Origin: UBA4660 sp034408895
GTDB lineage: Bacteria; Bacteroidota; Bacteroidia; Flavobacteriales_D; Sanyastnellaceae
Direction: 5' to 3'
DNA length: 43,048 bases
Assembly: GCA_034408895.1 (NCBI GenBank)
Contig: JAWXCI010000088.1
Location: 1 to 43,048, forward strand
Made by a program: the position numbers and the translations under genes. This document shows, piece by piece, positions 23,966-33,135 of this stretch. Numbering within the stretch: position 1 is the first letter of the stretch; every line of letters begins with the position of its first letter. The notes under the pieces were generated by a model, which was given only the letters and a program-made list of their open reading frames with translations, ran no database searches and was not told the DNA's origin.

Positions 23966-24997
23966 GTGAAGAAAGTTGCAGTGGCCATCCTTAACTGGAA
24001 CGGGGTAAATTATCTTGAACGGTTTCTGCCATCTGTTGTGGAGCACAGTGCACTTGAAGCAGATGTGTGGGTGATTGACAACGCAAGTACGGATGGCTCC
24101 CTTGCGTTCATCCGCGAAAAATTTCCACAGGTCAACATCAAACAACTTGAATCGAATTTTGGTTTTGCAAAGGGATATAATCTTGGACTAAAGGATATTC
24201 CCAACGAAGTGTTTGTGCTGCTGAACAGCGATGTGGAAGTATCAAAGGGATGGATTGCACCAGTGATACGTTACATGGAAAGCACGGCTGGAATGGTGGC
24301 GTGTCAGCCAAAAATTCTTGACTACAATGACAAGAAGATGTATGAATACGCAGGAGCGGCAGGCGGGTATGTAGATCAAAATGGTTTTGTGTTTTGCGCG
24401 GGACGAATTTTTAACTCCTTTGAACAAGATGAGGGACAGTATGCAGGAAACGAAGAAGTTTTTTGGGCCAGCGGTGCAGCACTTTTCATTACTAGAAAAG
24501 CTTACTATGAAGTGGATGGATTGGACGAGGATTTTTTTGCTCACATGGAAGAAATTGATTTGTGTTGGAGGCTGAAGAATCGGGGCTACCGAGTGGGGGC
24601 ATGCAGGGATGCGCAGGTGTACCATGTGGGTGGCGGCACACTCAACAGACTCAGCCCATTTAAGACTTATCTTAATTTCAGAAACAACTTGTACCTGCTG
24701 GTAAAGAATTACAGAGGCTCAAACCTGTTTTGCAAAATGTATTGGCGGCTGACATTGGACGGTGTGGCATTCCTGCACTTCTGTACCGTGGGAAAGTTTA
24801 ATTATGCCCTGGCAGTATTGAAAGCACACGCGAGCTATTACAAAAACCTGAAACTCTATCTGAGAAAAAGAAAAGCGGAGGAACAGTTTAGCAAGGTGCC
24901 GAATATGAAAGGTTGGTACAGAGGGAGTATTGTCGGTGATTTCTTTTTAAAGAAGAAGAAGAAGTTTTGGACACTGGAGAGGGAGAGGTTTGTTTGA
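23966..24997 (+). CDS. Glycosyltransferase family 2 protein
   Basis: The 343-residue protein is an inverting GT-A fold transferase. VAVAILNWNGVNYLERFL and VWVIDNASTDGS bind the nucleotide sugar, LLNSDVEV is the metal-binding DxD-type motif, and EEVFWASGAALFITR and HMEEIDLCWRL hold the acceptor and catalytic residues. The overall pattern is that of WbbL-like rhamnosyltransferases and related enzymes making cell-surface glycans, but the sugar cannot be read from sequence. GTG at 23966 is the start. The C-terminus carries a basic KKKKK run. comEC follows by 21 bases. Confidence 0.9.
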   Translation: MKKVAVAILNWNGVNYLERFLPSVVEHSALEADVWVIDNASTDGSLAFIREKFPQVNIKQLESNFGFAKGYNLGLKDIPNEVFVLLNSDVEVSKGWIAPVIRYMESTAGMVACQPKILDYNDKKMYEYAGAAGGYVDQNGFVFCAGRIFNSFEQDEGQYAGNEEVFWASGAALFITRKAYYEVDGLDEDFFAHMEEIDLCWRLKNRGYRVGACRDAQVYHVGGGTLNRLSPFKTYLNFRNNLYLLVKNYRGSNLFCKMYWRLTLDGVAFLHFCTVGKFNYALAVLKAHASYYKNLKLYLRKRKAEEQFSKVPNMKGWYRGSIVGDFFLKKKKKFWTLERERFV

Positions 24998-25018
24998 GAA
25001 ATTAATCTTCCATGCACA

Positions 25019-27136
25019 ATGGTCGGCATCCACGAAAAAGCACCGTTCATTCGAATCGCGCCACCGTTTATTGCCGGAATAGCGCTGGCCATTCACCAGC
25101 AGATTCCATTATCATTTATACTCCCTGTAAGTCTTGGCCTTTTTGTTTTAATTATCACTCACCGCTGGACATTAGGCCGCAATGAAATAATGCTGCACCG
25201 GCACAGACATGGTATTGTGCTCCACATTTTCTTCTTCACTTTTGGAATGCTTGCGGTGGCACTTTCAAGTCCTGCTCTCAATAAAAATCATTACAGTTTA
25301 CAACCACCGCCACCCTGGCTGGAAGTAACGGTGGACGCAGCACCGGTTGAAAAGGAAAAGAGCATCAAGATTGAAGCAGTGTTAAATCAGGGAGTAGACG
25401 GGGGAGAAAAATCCAGGCTCGCTGGCCGGGTAATTTTTTATGTGGCGAAGGACTCACTGTCCCAACACTTGAAGTACGGTGATGTGTTGATGGTTATCAA
25501 TTCGCTGAAAGAAATTTCAGCACCGCGCAATCCTTTTGAATTTGATTACAAGGAATACCTGGCCAATCATTTCATCTACCGGCAGGGCTATTTGAAAACG
25601 GGCGACTGGTTGAAGGTGGGTTTCCAGCCGCGCTTTTTTCTCTACAACATCTTTATTCCATTTCGCGATAAGATGCTTGGGGTGCTGCGCAGCCTTGGTG
25701 TGAGTGGGCAGGAATACGCAGTGATATCCGCATTGGTGCTTGGCAAAACCGATGAGATTGATTACCACCTGATGCTGGCTTACTCCAGTAGTGGTGCCAT
25801 TCACGTTCTGGCCGTTTCGGGTTTGCATGTCGGCCTGTTGTTCGTGGTTATTTCATGGATGCTCTCCCCTATTAAAAAGTTGAAACATGGAAAATTTATC
25901 GCTTCTTTTCTGGCTGCTCTTATCATTTGGTTTTATGCGGGGCTTACGGGTTTCAGCCCATCAGTGCTTCGCGCCACGGTAATGTTTACCGCAATGCTCG
26001 TAGCCGGATTATCGGACAAGAAACAAAACATTTTCAACACACTTTTCTTCTCGGCTGTGGGCCTGCTGGTCTGGAATCCCTATTACATCATGGAAGTGGG
26101 ATTCCAGCTTTCCTATCTCGCGGTGCTGGGCATCATTATCCTCTACCGAAAAATTTACAGCATGATCAATTTTCCCACCTGGATACTGGATAAGCTGTGG
26201 GGGCTTACCGCCATTTCGCTCGCTGCACAGGCTGTCACGTTTCCACTGGGCATGTTGTATTTCCATCAATTCCCCAATTGGTTTCTTGTCTCGAACCTAT
26301 TTGTAATTCCCATCTCTACATTAATTCTTTACCTCACTCTTTTACTTTTTGCTGTGAGTTGGATTGCACCGGTGGCCGATGTGCTTGCACAAGTGGTCAT
26401 CTTTCTCACAAGGGTGATGAACAAATCGGTTCAACTCGTGGAGGCATTGCCCTACAGTATCTGGCAGGGTATATCCATTACTGTTGTCGAGGCATGGCTG
26501 CTCTACGGTATCGTCATTTTTGCGAGTTCGTGGATCTACTGGAAAAGACCCCGGCACTTTATTGTGACATCAGTATTTATTCTTGCCCTCCTTATGTCCC
26601 AGGCCGTGGAAACATTTCACCAGGTGCGGCACGAGGAAATTTGTTTTCATAACGTGCGTGGTGGAATGGGAATTACATACACCACCGGAAAGCACTCCTA
26701 TTTCTTTCATTCGGGTATTGATACCCAGGACGAATCCTTCGTTCGTTTTCACCTAAAGAACTATTGGGATAAGCTGGGCAATGAAATTTCGAAAATCAAT
26801 CTCGACTCAGTAACTCACTATGCCGATGCCCGTACCTCGGTGCATGATAATTTTGTATCTCTTGGCGCTACTTCTGTTTGTGTGGTGGACCATTTCTTCA
26901 ATCGCAAATCACTGGAAGGAATTCCGGCTGATGTGTTGTTGGTTATGAAATCATATTCAGCAAAAAAAGAGGTGACGATTTCACAAAAAACAATTTTGAT
27001 TGATGATGATGTGTACCCGGCAAAAGCAAAAAAGCACAACGAGTTTTTTTCGCAGCAAGGAAACAAAGTTTTCAATCTCTCGAATGAGGCGTTGCTAATA
27101 AGGAATGGGAAAATGGTTTTGCAGAGCGCGGATTGA
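25019..27136 (+). CDS. comEC: ComEC/Rec2-family membrane protein
   Basis: The 705-residue polytopic protein has the N-terminal DUF4131-type region with early transmembrane helices and a soluble part (residues 90-200), then the Competence domain whose signature is IHVLAVSGLHVGLLF and GFSPSVLRATVMF. About ten helices are seen. The C-terminal 200 residues are soluble but lack the HxHxDH metal site of the metallo-beta-lactamase domain of Gram-positive ComEC, as in many Bacteroidota. ComEC is the inner-membrane channel for single-stranded DNA in natural transformation. Other com genes are not in the window, so competence of this organism is not shown. Confidence 0.9.
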   Translation: MVGIHEKAPFIRIAPPFIAGIALAIHQQIPLSFILPVSLGLFVLIITHRWTLGRNEIMLHRHRHGIVLHIFFFTFGMLAVALSSPALNKNHYSLQPPPPWLEVTVDAAPVEKEKSIKIEAVLNQGVDGGEKSRLAGRVIFYVAKDSLSQHLKYGDVLMVINSLKEISAPRNPFEFDYKEYLANHFIYRQGYLKTGDWLKVGFQPRFFLYNIFIPFRDKMLGVLRSLGVSGQEYAVISALVLGKTDEIDYHLMLAYSSSGAIHVLAVSGLHVGLLFVVISWMLSPIKKLKHGKFIASFLAALIIWFYAGLTGFSPSVLRATVMFTAMLVAGLSDKKQNIFNTLFFSAVGLLVWNPYYIMEVGFQLSYLAVLGIIILYRKIYSMINFPTWILDKLWGLTAISLAAQAVTFPLGMLYFHQFPNWFLVSNLFVIPISTLILYLTLLLFAVSWIAPVADVLAQVVIFLTRVMNKSVQLVEALPYSIWQGISITVVEAWLLYGIVIFASSWIYWKRPRHFIVTSVFILALLMSQAVETFHQVRHEEICFHNVRGGMGITYTTGKHSYFFHSGIDTQDESFVRFHLKNYWDKLGNEISKINLDSVTHYADARTSVHDNFVSLGATSVCVVDHFFNRKSLEGIPADVLLVMKSYSAKKEVTISQKTILIDDDVYPAKAKKHNEFFSQQGNKVFNLSNEALLIRNGKMVLQSAD

Positions 27137-27316
27137 ATCATTCTTTTACAAGCTTATTTGCCTCCGCTGGTACTTTCATCAATGAAAAAGCAACTATGCA
27201 AAAGCCAACTGCAAAGCAAATTTCTATCTCCGGTTGATTCAAAAATTTTCGAATAGATTGGAGCTTCAGCGAATTGTATAGCCGAATAAATTTCGGATAA
27301 CATTTCAAGGAGAATT

Positions 27317-29515
27317 CTACTCCTCAACATCAAACCATGAATGGATTTTTTCCTGAAGCTCTTCTTCTATTTTCAGTTGAGTAATGCAGTCGTCCATTCC
27401 GGCTGCCAGTCCCCCTGTTTGTTCGTTATGATTTTGTGCAATGCCGATAATGAGTGGGGCATTTCGGGCTGTAAGTGTTTTTTGTATTCGCCTGGTGGTT
27501 TCCATTCCATCCATTTCAGGAGCATACACATCCATGAGCAGGATGTCGTAGGTCTTCAATTTTATTCTCTCCATAACCTGTTGGCTGGTGTTAGCCATTT
27601 CACATTGATAACCCATGCGCTCAAGGGTACGGTTGGTCACTGCCCGGCTCAGCTCATTGTCCTGGGCTATAAGTATGCTCAGTCCTTTGGGTCCTGCATC
27701 GGCAAATCCAGCCCGCATGTTTGTTCCCAGTTTCGACATTTCAATGGAGCTCATTCCCATAACACCCGCTATGGTGTCGAAGAGGCGATTATACTTTACA
27801 GGTTTCGTAAGAAATGCAGTGAATAAAGATGATTCGTTCTGCAAAAATATTTGTTCAGTTGAGGAGAGGAGAATGATGGGGAATTCGCGCTGCGGATATT
27901 TCTCCCTGATTTTTTTGGCTAGTTGAGTGCTGTCCATTTCTGCCATTTGCATATCCATAATGCAGAAGTCGAAACGATCGAGTGTTTCCAGAATGTCCGC
28001 CACCAGGTCGGGGCTGTTAAATGGTGTGGCCTGTATGCCCCAGTTGGAAAGTTGACGGACAATGATTTTCAGGTTGGTCTTATTGTCGTCAATCACCAAT
28101 GCTTTTAATTCACTAACGGCTAAATCTTGTTCTTCCGATTTTATTTCCCGCTGTTGTGCAATAATGGTGAAGTAAAAAGTAGAGCCTTTTCCGGGAACGC
28201 TTTCGGCCCAAATCCTGCCGCCCATCCGGCTCACAATCTCTTTGCTAAGTGCAAGACCAACACCGGAACCCTGGAATTTTTTTTCGGTGAGAGTGTTTCC
28301 AGGCACAAATCCTTGAAAGAGCTTTTCAGCATCGTGATTATCAAACCCGCTACCGGTATCCTTTACACTGAAACGCAATTGCACCAGATTCGATTCGGTG
28401 CTCACCAGTTCGGCACGCAAAAGAATTTCACCGTGTTCGGTAAACTTCAGGGCGTTGTCGAGAAGATTGCGGAGCACTTGCCTGAAACGAAATTCATCCT
28501 GCATGATTTCAACCGGAAGATTGTTGGATGCTTCGAGAAGCACTTCCATCTTCTTTGCATGTACCGCTGGCTTTATAATATCCAGCACTTCCTCCAGGCA
28601 TTCCTTCAGGTTGAACCGGTTTATCTCCAAGTCGAGATTGCCTTTGGACACTTTGCTAAAATCCAACAGGTCATTGATCTTACGCAAAAGGACTTCGGCA
28701 CTTGCTTTAATGCTGCGTCCAATCTTTCGTTGTTCTTCGTCCTGGTTGGTTTTGGAAAGTAGTTCCGTCATGCCCAGCACTCCGCTCAGGGGTGTGCGCA
28801 AATCATGACTGATGTTGGCCACGAATTCATCTTTCACTTTTATTGCTTCGTCCAGCGAACGGTTGAGCGCTACCAATTCCAGGTTTCGTTCCTGTAATTT
28901 TCTATGGATCGGGCGCATAAAGAAAACGAAAGAAAAAACAAATACCACCAGTGTGCCGAGCACAAGCATCCAGCCACCCCATACGGTGGCATCGAGATGA
29001 TCCTTGTTTTCCTGCGAGAGGAGGGTGTGCACATCGGTTATTCCGTTATTGTAAGCTTCAATTCTTGCAAGCAGTTCGTTGAGTTTTGATTCATCCAGGT
29101 TTGTTTTTCCTTCAGCCATAAGTTTCAATTCATCGCGCAGGGCAATAAAATTGGGAGCATTGTTAGTAAACATTTTTTGCACCTGGTCCGAGTTGGTGCC
29201 ATCAATTTTGTACAACTCGCTGCCGTTTACAAATGCAAGTTGGGTATTGACAAACTTTTCGATGGAGGTCGCTACGAAGTCAATTTCTTCGTGTGTGTTC
29301 TCACCTTTCAATTGATGAAGATGGTATTTCAGGAGATTGCCTGAAATATCCTGCATCAACATTCGCTGGCGCGAAATGAGCAACTGCCTAGCGTTTCTGT
29401 TGCCCTGATCATGCAGGGAAAAGTTGGGAAGCAGTTGGGAGAGAATAACAATAAAGAGTATGATTCCGAAGAACAGGATATAACGTCCGCTGAAATTGTT
29501 TTCTTTATTATTCAT
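27317..29515 (-). CDS. Hybrid sensor histidine kinase with PilJ-like sensor and two receiver domains
   Basis: The 732-residue protein has transmembrane helices at about 12-30 and 179-200. Between them NARQLLISRQRMLMQD resembles the PilJ-type (methyl-accepting pilus transducer) sensor. HisKA has His237 in FVANISHDLRTPL, and HATPase_c shows FRQVLRNLLDNALKFTE, DTGSGF and GSGVGLAL. Receiver 1 has DD 476-477, Asp521, Ser551 and Lys571, complete. Receiver 2 keeps Asp662 in LLMDVYAPEMDG, but the first acidic position is Gln618, the switch residue is Ala693 and the usual lysine is Gln713, so its phosphorylation or signalling may differ. I use ATG 29515 rather than the upstream frame. It follows the other hybrid kinase by 66 bases. 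Confidence 0.9.
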   Translation of the reverse strand: MNNKENNFSGRYILFFGIILFIVILSQLLPNFSLHDQGNRNARQLLISRQRMLMQDISGNLLKYHLHQLKGENTHEEIDFVATSIEKFVNTQLAFVNGSELYKIDGTNSDQVQKMFTNNAPNFIALRDELKLMAEGKTNLDESKLNELLARIEAYNNGITDVHTLLSQENKDHLDATVWGGWMLVLGTLVVFVFSFVFFMRPIHRKLQERNLELVALNRSLDEAIKVKDEFVANISHDLRTPLSGVLGMTELLSKTNQDEEQRKIGRSIKASAEVLLRKINDLLDFSKVSKGNLDLEINRFNLKECLEEVLDIIKPAVHAKKMEVLLEASNNLPVEIMQDEFRFRQVLRNLLDNALKFTEHGEILLRAELVSTESNLVQLRFSVKDTGSGFDNHDAEKLFQGFVPGNTLTEKKFQGSGVGLALSKEIVSRMGGRIWAESVPGKGSTFYFTIIAQQREIKSEEQDLAVSELKALVIDDNKTNLKIIVRQLSNWGIQATPFNSPDLVADILETLDRFDFCIMDMQMAEMDSTQLAKKIREKYPQREFPIILLSSTEQIFLQNESSLFTAFLTKPVKYNRLFDTIAGVMGMSSIEMSKLGTNMRAGFADAGPKGLSILIAQDNELSRAVTNRTLERMGYQCEMANTSQQVMERIKLKTYDILLMDVYAPEMDGMETTRRIQKTLTARNAPLIIGIAQNHNEQTGGLAAGMDDCITQLKIEEELQEKIHSWFDVEE

Positions 29516-29581
29516 AAGCACACTAACGACCTGAGCTGAGACTCGCGCCAAAGGTAGTGGGGCAAGAACGAGGAAGATTTA

Positions 29582-31699
29582 TTAACCTCTTTGCTCTTCC
29601 TGTGTTGTTTCCAACACAATGGTTTGCATGTGTCTTGATCGATATTGAAGAAGCACCTCGTGCAATTGTTCCACTGAAAATGGTTTCGGAAGAAAATCCA
29701 CCATGCCCGAAGCCAGGCATTTCCGTTTGTCATTTTCCGATGCGTTGGCAGTGATGGCAATAATTTCCGGCTTGTGTTTAATGGAAGGATCGTTATGGAT
29801 AATTGCGGTCGCTATGTGTCCATCCATTTCTGGCATCTGGATATCCATAAGAACAAGATCGAATCTTTCTTGTTGCGTTTTTCGAACTGCATCGAGGCCA
29901 TTGGAAACTACATCGGCACTCAGCCCGAAGGATTCAATCATGTATAACAACACCTGACGATTGATGGCATTGTCTTCCACCACCAATATTCGAAACCCAT
30001 CGGGCATTTCAATTTTGAGTGATTTATTGCTATGGCGGATGTCCTGTTGCCGCACTTCATTTTTTTCTTCACGATAATTACAGGGAAATGAAACAGTAAA
30101 AACCGAGCCTTTGCCCTCTTCGCTTTCTACAGAAATTTCTCCTTGGAAAAGATTCATCAGCTGTTTGCTTATGGCCAACCCCAAACCGGTTCCCCCAAAT
30201 TTGCGGTTCGATGAAGAGTCCACCTGGCTGAAACTTTGAAACAGCAGCGGATGTTTGTCCTTGTGTATTCCGCTGCCTGTGTCCGCCACCGAAATTTCGA
30301 TTTGAAGCTGGTCGGCAATTCGGTAAACCATTTTACAATGAAGGCTTACGCTTCCTTTTTCCGTAAACTTTATTGCATTGCTCAGCAGGTTGCGCAACAC
30401 TTGCCTTAGTCTTCCTCCATCCGTAATTATTTTGGCAGGAATGTTATTCTCAATTTCAATATTCATCTCCAGTCCTTTCACTTCCGCATTAGCCCTGAAC
30501 AGGTCGGTCACCTCGTAAATGGTATCACATAAATCTGTTTCTGCCAGGTCAAGCTTCATCTTACCAGATTCGAGCTTGGAAAAATCGAGCACATCATTAA
30601 TAATGGTAATCAGGTCTTGCCCACTGTGCAATATTGTGCGCACCATATTCCGTTGTTCAGTATCCAGTTCCGACCTTTCAATTACACTTGCCATGCCCAT
30701 AATGCCATTCAAAGGTGTCCGTATTTCATGACTCATGGTGGCCACAAAATGCGATTTGGCTCTTGCGGCTGATTCAGCAATTTCCTTGGAATCAATAAGC
30801 GCGTGTTGCTGCGCAGCTAGGTCGCTATCGTCCCGCACGCGGTAAACGAGGCATTCTTTTCCAAATTTGTTTATGTAGCCAATGGACAGGTAGCAAAAGA
30901 AAATTGATCCATCCTTCCGTTTCAACTCAACCTGGGTATTCCAGAATTTATGTTCGTACAATTCCTTCAGGCCGTTGTCAATTTCCTGGTTGTTCAATGG
31001 AGTCTTTCTCAATATTCTGAAATCGCAGTTCAGCAATTCATTCATTTCGTATCCCAACATTTCAGTCGCTTTTGGGTTGACGTCATAAATAAACCCGGCC
31101 ATATCAGTGATGAACATTGCATTCTCGGTAGTGCGAAGAATAGTTCGCAGCAGCTCCTCCCTTATGTGGCTGTCTTCTTGTAATTTATTCTTGATTCTAA
31201 CCATCACGTACAGAAAAATTCCCGTTGTGCAGAATGTGATGGAGTAAAGGGAAATATGCTTTTCATCCAGATCGTTATCCAGGAATATGCACAGGAGGGA
31301 AACTATTACGGTGGATGAAATGTACCAGGCAGGCAATATGTTTCCACGCATGGATAGCGAGGTGATGATAAATGTTACATACACTATAATGTTATAGTGT
31401 AAATCGAAATTGTTGTTGGCACATGCCACGATAGATTGTGCGGTGAAAAGGCAAAAGAGAATGGCAACAAAATGATAATACTTTTTGCGGGGCAGGTTTT
31501 TGCGGAACCCTGCCGCAAAACACATGAGTGCAAAAAAAGCAACGGCCACGCGATCCCACACATATTCAATATGCCCACGATCCAGAACTAGAAACAGCAA
31601 ACCAAAAACAATAGATGCACACAGAGAGATGAGTGACATCATGCGGTAGAATTTTACACCGCCATGAACTGAACCTTTTTGTGAAAGCATACCATGCAT
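29582..31699 (-). CDS. Membrane hybrid histidine kinase with PAS and receiver domains
   Basis: The 705-residue protein has five or six transmembrane helices in the first 170 residues, like MASE-type membrane sensors. Then come a PAS domain (TENAMFITDMAGFIYDVNP, about 185-290), HisKA with His324 in FVATMSHEIRTPL, HATPase_c with LRQVLRNLLSNAIKFTE, DTGSGI and FGGTGLGLAIS, and a receiver with EDN 575-577, Asp619 in LVLMDIQMPEMDG, Thr650 and Lys672, all intact. The start is ATG 31699 or 31690. It diverges from the DUF2279 gene and precedes the second hybrid kinase; both probably act in one phosphorelay, though no separate Hpt or output protein is adjacent. Confidence 0.9.
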   Translation of the reverse strand: MHGMLSQKGSVHGGVKFYRMMSLISLCASIVFGLLFLVLDRGHIEYVWDRVAVAFFALMCFAAGFRKNLPRKKYYHFVAILFCLFTAQSIVACANNNFDLHYNIIVYVTFIITSLSMRGNILPAWYISSTVIVSLLCIFLDNDLDEKHISLYSITFCTTGIFLYVMVRIKNKLQEDSHIREELLRTILRTTENAMFITDMAGFIYDVNPKATEMLGYEMNELLNCDFRILRKTPLNNQEIDNGLKELYEHKFWNTQVELKRKDGSIFFCYLSIGYINKFGKECLVYRVRDDSDLAAQQHALIDSKEIAESAARAKSHFVATMSHEIRTPLNGIMGMASVIERSELDTEQRNMVRTILHSGQDLITIINDVLDFSKLESGKMKLDLAETDLCDTIYEVTDLFRANAEVKGLEMNIEIENNIPAKIITDGGRLRQVLRNLLSNAIKFTEKGSVSLHCKMVYRIADQLQIEISVADTGSGIHKDKHPLLFQSFSQVDSSSNRKFGGTGLGLAISKQLMNLFQGEISVESEEGKGSVFTVSFPCNYREEKNEVRQQDIRHSNKSLKIEMPDGFRILVVEDNAINRQVLLYMIESFGLSADVVSNGLDAVRKTQQERFDLVLMDIQMPEMDGHIATAIIHNDPSIKHKPEIIAITANASENDKRKCLASGMVDFLPKPFSVEQLHEVLLQYRSRHMQTIVLETTQEEQRG

Positions 31700-31808
31700 G
31701 TCCAATGCGCTTTATTGCCTTTGAGATTTTCTCATCAACATGAAACGTACATTCGCCCATAAGGTTTCTTATCTCATGCCGCTCCACAATCTGCCACTGA
31801 TGCTGCTC

Positions 31809-32729
31809 ATGAAAAAGCAGGCAAGCAACTTTGCGGTTTTAATTTTTCTTACCGCGATATTACCTCCTGCTGCAGCACAGCAGGACAGCACAACCTATAC
31901 TCAGTTCAACAAGAAGAAATGCATTCTGGCAACCACAGCCATTGTTGCTGCGAGTTCAGTTTCGTACATCGCGTTGGATGAACTGTGGTACAACAATTAT
32001 GAGCGAACTTCACTTCATTCATTCAACGACAATACTGAATGGTTGCAAATGGATAAGGTGGGGCATTTCATGACGAGCTACCAATTGGGTATAGCGGGTT
32101 ATGAAACTTTTCGGTGGTGTGGCATGGATGAAAAGCATAGCACATGGCTGGGTGGAAGTCTTGGAACAATTTATCTCACCGGTCTCGAAATTCTGGATGG
32201 CCGATCTAAAGCATGGGGATTCTCCTGGGGTGATGAAACTGCAAACTTTTCCGGATCACTTTTTTTTATCGGGCAGCAATTATTGTGGAATGAACAACGT
32301 GTGAAAATGAAATTTTCTTTCACGCCTTCATCACTTTCACACTGCCGACCAGAGGTGTTGGGTGAAACTTTTTCGCAACAAATTTTGAAAGACTACAACG
32401 GACAGACCTATTGGATGAGTGGAAATATTTCTTCTTTCATGTCTTCAGAAAACAATTTTCCGAAGTGGCTCAACATGGCAATTGGATATGGTGCCGATGG
32501 AATGACTACGGCACACGACTACGCTGAAAGCGTTGGCACGTGCGGTGATCAGGACATCACTCGCACGCGACAATTTTTTCTTTCACCTGATATTGATCTC
32601 ACTCGAATCAATACAAGATCGAAGTTTTTAAAATCATTTTTTCGTGTGATCAGTTTTGTCAAGCTACCCTTTCCGGTTGTGGAATACTCTGTTGATAAAG
32701 GATGGTTTGTGCATTCGTTTTACTTTTAA
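31809..32729 (+). CDS. DUF2279 family predicted periplasmic protein
   Basis: The 306-residue form starts at ATG 31809, giving a clear signal peptide (NFAVLIFLTAILPPAAA). A longer frame begins at 31740. After the signal come a hydrophobic stretch (TTAIVAASSVSYIALDELW) and the segment LQMDKVGHFMTSYQLG, which is diagnostic for DUF2279 (predicted periplasmic/outer membrane protein YfiM group), followed by DGRSKAWGFSWGDETANFSGS and later DYNGQTYWMSGNISS. These are short-helix, membrane-associated proteins of unknown function in Bacteroidota. It ends VHSFYF, a C-terminal Phe consistent with a membrane protein. It is divergent from the kinase gene. Confidence 0.85.
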   Translation: MKKQASNFAVLIFLTAILPPAAAQQDSTTYTQFNKKKCILATTAIVAASSVSYIALDELWYNNYERTSLHSFNDNTEWLQMDKVGHFMTSYQLGIAGYETFRWCGMDEKHSTWLGGSLGTIYLTGLEILDGRSKAWGFSWGDETANFSGSLFFIGQQLLWNEQRVKMKFSFTPSSLSHCRPEVLGETFSQQILKDYNGQTYWMSGNISSFMSSENNFPKWLNMAIGYGADGMTTAHDYAESVGTCGDQDITRTRQFFLSPDIDLTRINTRSKFLKSFFRVISFVKLPFPVVEYSVDKGWFVHSFYF

Positions 32730-32842
32730 AGTAGCATGTACTTTTCGCTCATCAAAAATCAGGTGAAACAAAAAAATCTGATGAGTAGTAAAAAAGTTCG
32801 CAATCATTTTTAATCAATCATAAACAACCAAGACAAACAATT

Positions 32843-32980
32843 ATGAAAAAAACAGCAAAGAAAAAAGTGAAAGCAGCTGCTCCGGCAGCTAAGAAAAAAG
32901 CAGCTCCAAAAAAGGCTAAGAAAGCCGTAAAAAAAGCTGCTCCTAAGAAAGCTAAGAAAGCTGTAAAGAAGAAGAAGTAA
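32843..32980 (+). CDS. Very small histone-H1-like Lys/Ala-rich protein, 45 residues
   Basis: ATG 32843 to TAA 32980 encodes 45 residues made almost only of Lys, Ala, Pro and Val, with APKKAKKAV repeated twice. This is the composition of eukaryotic H1 tails and of the bacterial Hc1-like proteins that bind DNA through charge; in Bacteroidota such short H1-like proteins are known but often unannotated. It lies alone between the DUF2279 gene and a perfect terminator, with an A-rich leader, as expected for a small highly expressed gene. No folded domain is present. A chance lysine/alanine frame is unlikely given the terminator and clean start, but function in DNA compaction is inferred. Confidence 0.7.
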   Translation: MKKTAKKKVKAAAPAAKKKAAPKKAKKAVKKAAPKKAKKAVKKKK

Positions 32981-33001
32981 TTCTCTTTCTTGATCTAATC
33001 T

Positions 33002-33031
33002 GAAAAGAGGTTCCGCAAGGAACCTCTTTTC
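33002..33031. terminator. Perfect terminator of the histone-like gene
   Basis: GAAAAGAGGTTCC (33002-33014) pairs perfectly with 33019-33031 around a GCAA tetraloop. The A and T tracts on both sides make it bidirectional, serving also the minus-strand nuclease-like gene. Confidence 0.92.
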
Positions 33032-33135
33032 GCTTTTAGACTATTTCCGTTTTGCCTTCATCGTATTGCTGAATTCCAAAATCACATTGCTCCACAGAAT
33101 TAATGTCCTGAAGAGTGTTGTGAATTTTAAAAATT

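Noticed and set aside
27317..31699. Phage or defence system around the two kinases
   Set aside because: Domains are ordinary hybrid histidine kinases with no nuclease, helicase or abortive-infection partner.
33036..33135. Protein-like minus-strand frame after the EEP-fold gene (ends FGIQQYDEGKTEIV)
   Set aside because: No start codon, too short, and the EEP-fold protein already ends correctly with SDHLPVFITL; could be a fragment but nothing identifies it.
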